Positions 34,882 to 42,495 of a stretch of 60,149 bases of DNA are shown piece after piece. The position numbers and the translations under genes are program-made. The notes below the pieces were generated by a model. It saw only the letters and a program-made list of their open reading frames with translations. It ran no database searches and had not been told where the DNA came from. Origin of the DNA: an uncultured Lachnospiraceae bacterium (GTDB lineage Bacteria; Bacillota; Clostridia; Lachnospirales; Lachnospiraceae); the NCBI GenBank assembly GCA_951800685.1, contig CATOJY010000021.1:1-60149 (forward strand). Direction: 5' to 3'. Each line of letters opens with the position of its first letter. Position 1 is the stretch's first letter.

Positions 34882-35688
34882 ATGGCTAAGAAGAAGCAGG
34901 AAGAGGCGCCAAAAGGCTCACCCGCGTGGATGGCCACATTCTCGGATCTGATGAACCTGTTGCTTTGCTTCTTTGTATTGCTGTTTTCCATGTCCTCGAT
35001 TGATGCACAAAAATACGAGCAGGTCGTGGCGTCTTTTAATCAGACGTTTTCGGTTTTGAATGGTGGTGCGACAGCGATTGGTGATGGAATATTGATTAGT
35101 AACGGTGTAAGTCAGCTCAATGAGCTGGATGATTATATCAACAGCACCGGTAAGATGGACGAGGGACAGATTGTTGATGAAGATCTGGCCAACGTACAGG
35201 AGAAGATGGAAGAAGCGAAGATGGAAGAGTCAGAGCAGATGGCTGAAAAGATTCAGGAAGCTGTTGATGAGAAGAATCTGGGAAGTGAGATCGATATTGA
35301 TTTTACAAGCCAATATGTGCAGCTTACTTTAAAAGGTGCGTTGCTATTTGATTCAGGAAGCACACTTCTAAAAGAAGAGGCAAAGCCGGTACTTGATCAG
35401 GTTGGTACTGTTTTGGAGCGGTATGCTTCTGGCACGATTGAGATTGAGGGACATACAGACAATGTGCCGATGTCTGGCGCAAAATATTCGAACAATGATG
35501 AATTAAGTTCAGGGCGTGCTTTGTCGGTGTTTGATTATCTGCTTTCTGTTACAAATCTGGATCCGGCAAGAGTGAAACATGCAGGTAGAGGGGAATATGT
35601 TCCAGTTGCGGATAATGCCACTCCGGAAGGAAGAACACGAAACAGGCGTGTTGAGATTAAGATCTATAATTCGCTTAGTTCATATTAA
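34882..35688 (+). CDS. motB: Flagellar motor stator protein MotB (sodium-type signature)
   Basis: The 268-residue protein has a single N-terminal helix, ATFSDLMNLLLCFFVLLFS, with the ion-binding Asp near residue 20, and a C-terminal OmpA-like peptidoglycan domain with EIEGHTDNVPMSGAKYSNND. The helix resembles PomB and MotS (sodium-driven stators) more than H+ MotB, so sodium coupling is a reasonable inference. The periplasmic linker is Glu-rich. Start ATG 34882 follows GGAGGTGAGGC with the motA stop at 34879-34881. Confidence 0.95.
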   Translation: MAKKKQEEAPKGSPAWMATFSDLMNLLLCFFVLLFSMSSIDAQKYEQVVASFNQTFSVLNGGATAIGDGILISNGVSQLNELDDYINSTGKMDEGQIVDEDLANVQEKMEEAKMEESEQMAEKIQEAVDEKNLGSEIDIDFTSQYVQLTLKGALLFDSGSTLLKEEAKPVLDQVGTVLERYASGTIEIEGHTDNVPMSGAKYSNNDELSSGRALSVFDYLLSVTNLDPARVKHAGRGEYVPVADNATPEGRTRNRRVEIKIYNSLSSY

Positions 35689-35750
35689 AATAAATCATAA
35701 TTTCTTAATTAGAATACAATATAAACAAAATAAAGGAGAACAATACAGTC

Positions 35751-36260
35751 ATGAAGAAAAATCTGATTTCCGTTATTATTTTGGCCCTGCTGATCGTAAA
35801 CATAGTATTGACAGCGATCATGATGTTCAGCGTAACAGGAACAGCTAGAAAGACATCGGCGCTTGTGGATAATATTACGAGAGCTTTGAATCTGGAATTG
35901 ACAGCCAGAGGAGATGCCGGGAAGACAGCGATACCGATGGCTGATATTGCAACCTATGATATTGCTGAGATGACAATAGAGCTTCAGACGGACGAGGAGG
36001 GTAAACAACATTTCTTTGTCGGCTCGATTACATTATCTATGAATATAAAGGATAAAGATTATAAGACTTACGGCGAAGCAATGTCGGAGAAAGAAAGTCT
36101 GATCAAGAGTGAAATTACGGATGTTATTTCAAAATACTCAGCAGAAGATGCGAGAAATAATCAGGACACTATCAAGAGTGAGATATTGGAGCGGATTCAG
36201 ACTATGTTCGATTCAGAGTTTGTCTTTAGTGTGGCGTTTAGTGACATTATGATTCAATAA
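35751..36260 (+). CDS. fliL: Flagellar basal body-associated protein FliL
   Basis: The 169-residue protein has one N-terminal helix (MKKNLISVIILALLIVNIVL) and an extracytoplasmic domain ending FDSEFVFSVAFSDIMIQ, matching the FliL fold ending in a short SDIMIQ motif. FliL rings surround the stator and support torque. RBS AAAGGAGAACAATACAGTC. It lies between motB and fliM, the order seen in many Firmicutes. Confidence 0.9.
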   Translation: MKKNLISVIILALLIVNIVLTAIMMFSVTGTARKTSALVDNITRALNLELTARGDAGKTAIPMADIATYDIAEMTIELQTDEEGKQHFFVGSITLSMNIKDKDYKTYGEAMSEKESLIKSEITDVISKYSAEDARNNQDTIKSEILERIQTMFDSEFVFSVAFSDIMIQ

Positions 36261-36293
36261 TTTCTTAAATAGTGCCACAGGAGGTGAACTTGC

Positions 36294-37274
36294 GTGGGAG
36301 AGGTACTGTCTCAAAATGAGATTGACAGTCTATTGGCTGCGCTGAGCAGCGGTGAAATAGATGCAGAAGAAATGAGCGAGGCCAATGATAAGCAGGTGAA
36401 GAATTATGACTTCAGAAGGCCGACTAAGTTTTCAAAAGAACACTTGCGTACGCTTGAAGTCATATATGAGCATTACAGCCGGCTGCTATCCACAAGCCTT
36501 CCGGTATATCTCAGGAAGAGTGTGCAGGTTTCCGTATCGAGCGCTGAAGCGATCGTTTTTTCGGAATTTACCAATGCGCTTTTTAATCCAGTTATTCTGG
36601 GAGTGGTCAATTTTCAGCCTTTGGGCGGGACGATCATTGTAGAGATGGCGACACGGCTAGGTTATGCGATGATCGACAGGATGCTTGGGGGTGAGGGCGC
36701 TCCGCTTGACAAGAACAGAGATTTTACGGAAATAGAGCTGACGATCATAGAGAAGATGATGGTGATCTGTATGCAGCTTATGCGTGAACCATGGAAGAAT
36801 GTGATGGATGTCAATCCAGTGCTGGAGAGGATGGAGACGAATTCACAGTTTGCGCAAATGATAGCGCCAAATGATATGATTGCGATTGTCACGCTCAATA
36901 TGAAGATAGGTGATGTTGAGGGTTTCATGAATATCTGTCTTCCGTTCTTTACACTGGAAAGTGTTATGGACAGGTTAAATACCAAGTATTGGTATGCAAA
37001 CATGCAGGAGAAGAAGGATGATGAGTTTGAAGAATATATTGAGGCGCTGATCAAGCGGGTAGATGTTCCAGTCCGGGCAGTGTTAGGAAAGACGGAGATA
37101 GCTGTTACGGATTTTGTCAATATACAGATAGGGGATATTATACGACTGAATACTGATGTAGAGCAGGATCTGAAGGTATATGTTGGCAATATTGAGAAGT
37201 TTGCTGCATTGCCTGGTTCCAGCAAGGATAAATACGCTGTACGTGTGACTTCGGTAATCAGAGAGGAGGAATAG
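36294..37274 (+). CDS. fliM: Flagellar motor switch protein FliM
   Basis: The 326-residue protein starts with the CheY-binding EVLSQNEIDSLLAALSSG motif and contains DFRRPTKFSKEHLRTLEVIY, then GGEGAPLDKNRDFTEIELTI. A C-terminal SpoA/FliN-like domain (VRAVLGKTEIAVTDFVNIQIGDII) closes it. FliM bridges FliG and the FliN/FliY ring and senses CheY-P. The start is GTG 36294, seven bases after AGGAGGTGA. It is four bases from fliY. Confidence 0.97.
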   Translation: MGEVLSQNEIDSLLAALSSGEIDAEEMSEANDKQVKNYDFRRPTKFSKEHLRTLEVIYEHYSRLLSTSLPVYLRKSVQVSVSSAEAIVFSEFTNALFNPVILGVVNFQPLGGTIIVEMATRLGYAMIDRMLGGEGAPLDKNRDFTEIELTIIEKMMVICMQLMREPWKNVMDVNPVLERMETNSQFAQMIAPNDMIAIVTLNMKIGDVEGFMNICLPFFTLESVMDRLNTKYWYANMQEKKDDEFEEYIEALIKRVDVPVRAVLGKTEIAVTDFVNIQIGDIIRLNTDVEQDLKVYVGNIEKFAALPGSSKDKYAVRVTSVIREEE

Positions 37275-37278
37275 AAGC

Positions 37279-38565
37279 ATGGACGGAATGTTATCACAAG
37301 ATGAAATAAATGCACTCTTAAGCGGTGTGGATGCGCCGAATGACGGAGGTACACCGGCCGAATCTACCTCCCCTGTTCCAGAGGCACAGTCGGATTCTGA
37401 TCTGGATGAGTCTCTTTTGCCGGCGATGGAGAAGGATGCCATAGGTGAGGTTGCTAATATTAGTATGGGTTCTTCTGCAACAACGTTGTCCTCTCTTGTT
37501 AACCGCAGAGTGAATATTACGACGCCAGTTGTAACATTGGCGAAATGGGAGACTGTGCTGCGGGATTATGAGAAGCCGTGTGTATTTATTCAGATCAAAT
37601 ATACAGTAGGGTTGGATGGTTCCAACATACTGGTATTGAAAGAGCATGATGTCAAGGTTATCACAGATTTGATGATGGGCGGAGACGGAAGCAATACAGA
37701 TGGTGAGTTGGGAGAGCTGCATTTGAGCGCAATCTCAGAAGCGATGAACCAGATGATGGGTTCTTCCGCAACTTCGTTGTCTACGATGCTTGATAAAATG
37801 ATAGATATTAGTCCACCAGATGCAAGTTTTGTGGATTTGTCTACCTTTAAATCAGGTGGTGAGATAGCCCCCTTTTTGTCAGATGTTTTTGTTAAGATTG
37901 CCTTTCGTATGCAGATTGATGATCTGGTTGACTCTTCAATCATGCAATTATATCCAGTAGATTTTGCGAAAGAATTATGTGATACTTTCTTAAAGAATCA
38001 ATTAGGTGATACAGCATCTGAAACCGTATCGCAGGCAGCTCCTCAGGCAGCTGCAGCGCCTCAAATGGACATGAACCAGATGGGAATGCCACAGATGGGG
38101 ATGGGAATGCCACAGATGCAGATGGGAATGGGAATGCCACAGATGGGAATGGATATGAATCAGATGGGAATGCCACAAATGCAGATGGGAATGGGAATGC
38201 CGCAGATGCAGATGGGAATGCCACAAATGCAAATGGGAATGGGAATGCCACAGATGCAGATGATGCCTAACATGAATATTCAACCTGCACAGTTCCAGAG
38301 TTTTTCCAAAGATGGCAGCGCGATGCAGGGACAGGAGAACATTGGATTGATCAAAGATGTTCCGCTTGAGGTTACAGTGGAGCTTGGCAGGACATCTAAA
38401 TCCATAGCGGAAATTCTGGACTTCACGCCGGGAACGATTATAGAGCTTGATAAGATTGCCGGCGAGCCGATAGATATACTGGTAAATGGAAAGCTTGTTG
38501 CCAGAGGTGAAGTTGTTGTAATCGAGGAGAGTTTTGGAGTTCGTGTAACAGAAATTATTAAATAA
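37279..38565 (+). CDS. fliY: FliY, switch protein and CheY-P phosphatase, with Met-rich linker
   Basis: The 428-residue protein has an N-terminal FliM-like SQDEINALLSGVD motif, a CheC-type phosphatase domain with two active sites (DAIGEVAN and SAISEAMN, both fitting D/SxxxExxN), and a C-terminal FliN domain (VPLEVTVELGRTSKSIAEIL). Between them, residues about 263-333 form a low-complexity Met/Gly/Gln/Pro stretch. FliY builds the C-ring base and hydrolyses CheY-P at the motor. It starts four bases after fliM. Confidence 0.96.
   Translation: MDGMLSQDEINALLSGVDAPNDGGTPAESTSPVPEAQSDSDLDESLLPAMEKDAIGEVANISMGSSATTLSSLVNRRVNITTPVVTLAKWETVLRDYEKPCVFIQIKYTVGLDGSNILVLKEHDVKVITDLMMGGDGSNTDGELGELHLSAISEAMNQMMGSSATSLSTMLDKMIDISPPDASFVDLSTFKSGGEIAPFLSDVFVKIAFRMQIDDLVDSSIMQLYPVDFAKELCDTFLKNQLGDTASETVSQAAPQAAAAPQMDMNQMGMPQMGMGMPQMQMGMGMPQMGMDMNQMGMPQMQMGMGMPQMQMGMPQMQMGMGMPQMQMMPNMNIQPAQFQSFSKDGSAMQGQENIGLIKDVPLEVTVELGRTSKSIAEILDFTPGTIIELDKIAGEPIDILVNGKLVARGEVVVIEESFGVRVTEIIK
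38065..38277 (+). repeat. Coding tandem repeat (MGMPQMQ-type) in fliY
   Basis: Short degenerate units ATGGGAATGCCACAGATG and ATGCAGATGGGAATG repeat about a dozen times, encoding MGMPQM, MQMGMG and MDMNQM blocks. The repeats are in frame and tolerate changes in unit number. They lie exactly in the linker between the CheC-like and FliN domains. Confidence 0.9.
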
Positions 38566-38585
38566 TATATGATAGGAGAAGAGAG

Positions 38586-38948
38586 ATGGCAAAGAATATT
38601 TTAATATGTGATGATGCGGCGTTCATGCGTATGATGATCAAGGATATCCTGACGAAGAATGGATATAATGTAGCCGGCGAAGCTGAGAATGGTGCAAAAG
38701 CTGTTGAGCAGTATAATGCACTCAAGCCGGATCTGGTATTGATGGATATCACGATGCCAGAGATGGATGGTATTCAGGCGTTAAAGAAAATTAAGGAGTC
38801 GGATCCTGGAGCTATGGTTATTATGTGTTCTGCAATGGGGCAACAGGCCATGGTTATCGAGTCAATCCAGTCTGGTGCAAAAGATTTCATTGTAAAACCA
38901 TTCCAGGCAGATCGTGTTATAGAGGCAGTGAAAAAGGTAGTGGGATAA
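38586..38948 (+). CDS. cheY: Chemotaxis response regulator CheY
   Basis: The 120-residue single-domain receiver has the acidic pair in ICDDAAFMRMM, phospho-acceptor Asp54 in LVLMDITMPEMDG, the Thr/Ser switch residue in IMCSAMGQQ and Lys in DFIVKPF. CheY-P binds FliM/FliY and changes rotation. The RBS GAGAAGAGAG precedes ATG 38586. It lies inside the flagellar operon after fliY as in B. subtilis, and overlaps fliO by one base (TAATG). Confidence 0.97.
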   Translation: MAKNILICDDAAFMRMMIKDILTKNGYNVAGEAENGAKAVEQYNALKPDLVLMDITMPEMDGIQALKKIKESDPGAMVIMCSAMGQQAMVIESIQSGAKDFIVKPFQADRVIEAVKKVVG

Positions 38949-39331
38949 TGATCCTCGCAATATCTGAAAAGGCAGATTCCTATATGCAGTTTATGACTGT
39001 ACTGTTTCTGTTTGTACTCGTGTTGTTAGTTACTTATTTTGTTACAAAATGGATGGCAGGCTATCAGAGAGGCAGAATCTCTAATGCGAATCTTGAAGTG
39101 GTGGAAACAATTAGCCTGGCAAACAATAAGTATATTCAGGTCCTCCGTGTAGGGCAGAAATATTTGGCAGTAGCAATCTGTAAAGATACTGTTACAATGT
39201 TAACAGAGATTCCTGAACAGGATCTGATCTTGTCTGATGGGAGCGTGTCTAAGACCATGAGTTTTAAGGATATGTTGGATAAAATGCAAAAAAAGACTAT
39301 TCTGGAAAAAGAAGATGGGCGAGACGAATGA
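38948..39331 (+). CDS. fliO: Flagellar biosynthesis protein FliO
   Basis: From ATG 38948 (overlapping the cheY stop) the protein has 127 residues. One membrane helix near residues 16-36 (MTVLFLFVLVLLVTYFVTKW) is followed by a cytoplasmic FliO domain (NLEVVETISLANNKYIQVLRVGQKYLAVAI, cited in part as VVETISLANNKYIQVLRVG). FliO helps assemble the FliP ring of the export gate. An upstream frame extension to 38825 lies inside cheY and is rejected. It overlaps fliP by four bases (ATGA). Confidence 0.9.
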   Translation: MILAISEKADSYMQFMTVLFLFVLVLLVTYFVTKWMAGYQRGRISNANLEVVETISLANNKYIQVLRVGQKYLAVAICKDTVTMLTEIPEQDLILSDGSVSKTMSFKDMLDKMQKKTILEKEDGRDE

Positions 39332-40212
39332 AAAGACATTTTTCCGGATATCATTTGGCAAAATTAGTATGCCTGCTGTTTTTGGCAGGCATACTGTATA
39401 TTGGATTTGGTGCGACAGCTCATGCATCGTCACTTGATACACCCTACCGTGATTCCAATCTTACGGGAACGGAACAGGAGAGGACGAATATAAGAGAGCC
39501 AGGAACCTCACAAGATGCCGATGAATTAGCAGAACTGAATATAGCCAATACAGTGACGGTTACTTATGATAATGGGAATGGCAGCGTGAATGGTGCACTA
39601 CGCATTTTGATCATACTGACGTTAATCGCGGTAGCGCCGTCACTGATCATTATGTTAACCTCGTTTACCAGAATTATTATTGTTCTGCACTTTACGAGGC
39701 AGGCACTCAATACACAGACGGCGCCGCCTAATACAGTTTTGATAGGTATTGCGCTCTTTTTGACGTTCTTTATTATGCAGCCGACGTTGATAAGTATTTA
39801 TAATGAAGCGGTAGTTCCCTATGAAGCGGGGGAGCTGACCAATGAAGAGGCGCTCACGAAGGCTGCGGAGCCGCTTAGGGTTTTTATGTACGGGCAGACG
39901 CAGAAGAAAGACGTGAGCCTTTTTATGGGGATCAGCAGGCTGGAGTGGGGTGGTGAGCTGGAGGATATTCCAATGAGTGTGCTTGTGCCGAGTTTTATTA
40001 TCAGCGAGCTGCGAACAGCATTTATCATTGGTTTCATGATTTATATTCCTTTTATTGTGATTGATATGGTCGTAGCATCCACTTTGATGAGTATGGGTAT
40101 GATGATGCTGCCGCCTACAACGATTTCCATGCCGTTTAAGATCTTATTGTTTGTTTTGGCAGATGGATGGTATCTGATTATTAAGAATCTGGTGGAAAGC
40201 TTTTACGGTTAA
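39328..40212 (+). CDS. fliP: Flagellar biosynthetic protein FliP
   Basis: The 294-residue protein has an N-terminal signal-like segment (LVCLLFLAGILYIGFGATAH), then the FliP core: LTSFTRIIIVLHFTRQALNTQ, FLTFFIMQPT and TAFIIGFMIYIPFIVIDMVV with VASTLMSMGMMMLPP. FliP pentamers with FliQ and FliR form the export gate. The start ATG overlaps the fliO stop. The Asp-containing N-terminal region (residues 34-80) is longer than in E. coli. Confidence 0.97.
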   Translation: MKRHFSGYHLAKLVCLLFLAGILYIGFGATAHASSLDTPYRDSNLTGTEQERTNIREPGTSQDADELAELNIANTVTVTYDNGNGSVNGALRILIILTLIAVAPSLIIMLTSFTRIIIVLHFTRQALNTQTAPPNTVLIGIALFLTFFIMQPTLISIYNEAVVPYEAGELTNEEALTKAAEPLRVFMYGQTQKKDVSLFMGISRLEWGGELEDIPMSVLVPSFIISELRTAFIIGFMIYIPFIVIDMVVASTLMSMGMMMLPPTTISMPFKILLFVLADGWYLIIKNLVESFYG

Positions 40213-40264
40213 CTGTCTATGATGAAAGAAAGCATATGACAGGGATTTAGAAAGGAGAGCAGAT

Positions 40265-40534
40265 ATGGTTATAGATGACGTCACAGCCATTGCCTCAACA
40301 GCAATCTATACGATTATTAAATGTGCAGCGCCGTTATTGCTTGTTTCGTTATGTGTTGGTCTGCTCGTCAGTATCTTTCAGACGGTTACCTCGATTCAGG
40401 AGCAGACGCTGACGTTTGTTCCAAAGATACTAGCTATCTTTCTGACGCTGATCCTTATGGGGCATTGGATCATGAACAATATGGTAGAGTTTATGACGAG
40501 TCTCTGGTCCGATTTTAACCTTTACATCAGGTAA
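40265..40534 (+). CDS. fliQ: Flagellar biosynthetic protein FliQ
   Basis: The 89-residue protein has two membrane helices (TIIKCAAPLLLVSLCVGLL and VPKILAIFLTLILMGHWI) with the FliQ motif FQTVTSIQEQTLTFVPKI between. It surrounds the FliP/FliR gate. RBS AAAGGAGAGCAGAT precedes ATG 40265. It is followed by fliR after 13 bases. Confidence 0.97.
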   Translation: MVIDDVTAIASTAIYTIIKCAAPLLLVSLCVGLLVSIFQTVTSIQEQTLTFVPKILAIFLTLILMGHWIMNNMVEFMTSLWSDFNLYIR

Positions 40535-40547
40535 AGCGAGTGAGCAC

Positions 40548-41327
40548 ATGATAGATATTACCTTTACTTATGCGGATTTAGAATACTTTTTGCTTGTTCT
40601 CGTTCGGATCACTTGTTTTGTTTATGTAGCGCCTTTTTTTTCGATGAGCAATACGCCCAGAATGATTCGTATTGGTTTTAGTATTTTTTTGAGTTATCTG
40701 GTCTATATGGGAGTTGAACACAATGAGGTAGTATATAACACGCTGCTGGGGTATGCTGTGGTCGTTATGAAGGAGGCGCTGACGGGTTTTTTGATTGGCT
40801 GGGGGGCACAGATTTGCACTACGGTAACTTCCCTTGCAGGTAGTATAGCAGATATGGAAGTTGGGATGTCCATGGTGTCCTTGATGGATCCGACGACGAA
40901 ACAACAGGCCACTTTCACGGGTGTATTTTATCAGTATATTTTTACTTTATTTTTGATGATAACAGGCATGTACCAGTATCTTTTGCGAGCCCTAATCGAT
41001 AGCTTTACTTTGATTCCTGTCAATGGGGCGATATTTCACTCAGAGTCTTTGTTGGAGTCTGTGATTACATTCCTTGGAGACTATCTGGTGATGGGGTTTC
41101 GGATTATTCTTCCGATTTTTTGTACTATGATACTTTTAAACGCTATTCTTGGCATCCTAGCCAAAGTGTCTCCGCAGCTTAATATGTTTGCTGTCGGTAT
41201 GCAGTTGAAGGTTTTGGTTGGTTTAGGAATCCTATTTTTGACGACCAGGATGCTGCCCAGTGCGGCTGACTATGTGTTTGAGGGGATGAAGCGAATGATC
41301 GTGTCCTTTGTGGAGGGGATGACGTGA
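40548..41327 (+). CDS. fliR: Flagellar biosynthetic protein FliR
   Basis: The 259-residue multi-pass protein matches FliR: LVRITCFVYVAPFFSMSNTP, EALTGFLIGWGAQICTTVT and GMSMVSLMDPTTKQQATFTG. FliR joins FliP and FliQ in the export gate. It ends overlapping the flhB GTG start by four bases, which suggests translational coupling. Weak RBS (GCGAGTGAGCAC) at its own start. Confidence 0.96.
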   Translation: MIDITFTYADLEYFLLVLVRITCFVYVAPFFSMSNTPRMIRIGFSIFLSYLVYMGVEHNEVVYNTLLGYAVVVMKEALTGFLIGWGAQICTTVTSLAGSIADMEVGMSMVSLMDPTTKQQATFTGVFYQYIFTLFLMITGMYQYLLRALIDSFTLIPVNGAIFHSESLLESVITFLGDYLVMGFRIILPIFCTMILLNAILGILAKVSPQLNMFAVGMQLKVLVGLGILFLTTRMLPSAADYVFEGMKRMIVSFVEGMT

Positions 41328-42436
41328 CACTAAAGTATGATCTCCAGTTCTTTGCGAAAGATGGGCCAGGAGGAGAGAAAACAGAAGAGCCTACATCAAA
41401 AAAGCTGCAGGATGCCCGGAAAGAAGGACAGGTCGCTAAGAGCAAGGAAGTGACCAGTGCGTTCGAATTGCTTGCGTTCTTTATTCTTTTGTATTTATGG
41501 GTGGAGTACATGGGTGTCCTCTTTACAGGGAATATGTATGATGTCTACTCCAGGATTCCAGAATACATCAAATTGTATGACGGTTATGTACAGGAGAAGA
41601 CATTTGAAACGCTTTTTGTACAATCCATGCTTCGGGTTGTGCTGACGATGCTGCCGTTTCTTCTGGTTGGTTTTTTGGTGGCATTTGTGACGAATGTAGT
41701 GCAGGTAAAGTGGAGGCCGACGACGAAACCGTTACAGCCTAAGTTTAATAAGCTGAATCCTGTCAGCGGATTTAAGCGTTTCTTTTCGATCAACTCTCTA
41801 GTTGAATTGATCAAGGCATTTCTCAAGATAGGTTTGATTGGTTATGTAGTCTATTCCTATCTGAAGAAAAACATGACTCCCTTGTATCTGTTTTATGATA
41901 TGTCCCTTAATCAGGGGATTCTCCAGGTAGGACGGCTGGCAATGAATCTGGGAGTTCGTATATCGCTTTTCTATATGATCATTGCAGTGCTTGATTATGT
42001 CTACCAGAAGGTGAAATTCAAGAATGATATGAAGATGACCAAACAGGAGGTCAAAGATGAATATAAGAATCAGGAAGGTGACCCGCAGGTCAAGAGCAAA
42101 CAGCGGCAGAGAATGCAGGAAGCATCCAGACGCCGTATGATGCAGCAGCTTCCGCAGGCAGATGTGGTCATTACGAATCCGACCCATTATGCGGTAGCAA
42201 TCAAATATGATCCGGAAGCCTATGATGCGCCTTATGTAGTGGCTAAGGGAGCCGACTATCTGGCGCAGAAGATCAAGGAGGCAGCAAAAGAGAATCATAT
42301 AGAGATTGTTGAGAATAAACCGCTTGCACGTATGCTATATGCGAATGTGGATGTAGGCGGTATTGTGCCGCCAGAGTTGTATCAGGCAGTAGCAGAGGTG
42401 CTTGCCTTTGTATATCATTTGCAGGGACGCGTTTAA
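41324..42436 (+). CDS. flhB: Flagellar export switch protein FlhB
   Basis: The 370-residue protein begins with KDGPGGEKTEEPTSKKLQDA, has four membrane helices up to about residue 220, and a cytoplasmic C-terminal domain with the self-cleavage motif NPTH at 285-288 (VVITNPTHYAVAIKYD). Cleavage at NPTH changes substrate class from rod/hook to filament on signal from FliK. The start is GTG 41324, overlapping fliR. Fused fliR-flhB forms occur in some Clostridia; here they are separate genes. Confidence 0.97.
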   Translation: MTLKYDLQFFAKDGPGGEKTEEPTSKKLQDARKEGQVAKSKEVTSAFELLAFFILLYLWVEYMGVLFTGNMYDVYSRIPEYIKLYDGYVQEKTFETLFVQSMLRVVLTMLPFLLVGFLVAFVTNVVQVKWRPTTKPLQPKFNKLNPVSGFKRFFSINSLVELIKAFLKIGLIGYVVYSYLKKNMTPLYLFYDMSLNQGILQVGRLAMNLGVRISLFYMIIAVLDYVYQKVKFKNDMKMTKQEVKDEYKNQEGDPQVKSKQRQRMQEASRRRMMQQLPQADVVITNPTHYAVAIKYDPEAYDAPYVVAKGADYLAQKIKEAAKENHIEIVENKPLARMLYANVDVGGIVPPELYQAVAEVLAFVYHLQGRV

Positions 42437-42495
42437 GGAAACATATATGCTTCCTTTGCTAAAAATCAGAGATGAAGAAAGGAGAAATAGCAGCT

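Noticed and set aside
38065..38277. Tandem repeats considered as a CRISPR or non-coding satellite
   Set aside because: The units are short, in frame with fliY, lack unique spacers and encode a continuous linker between two known domains.
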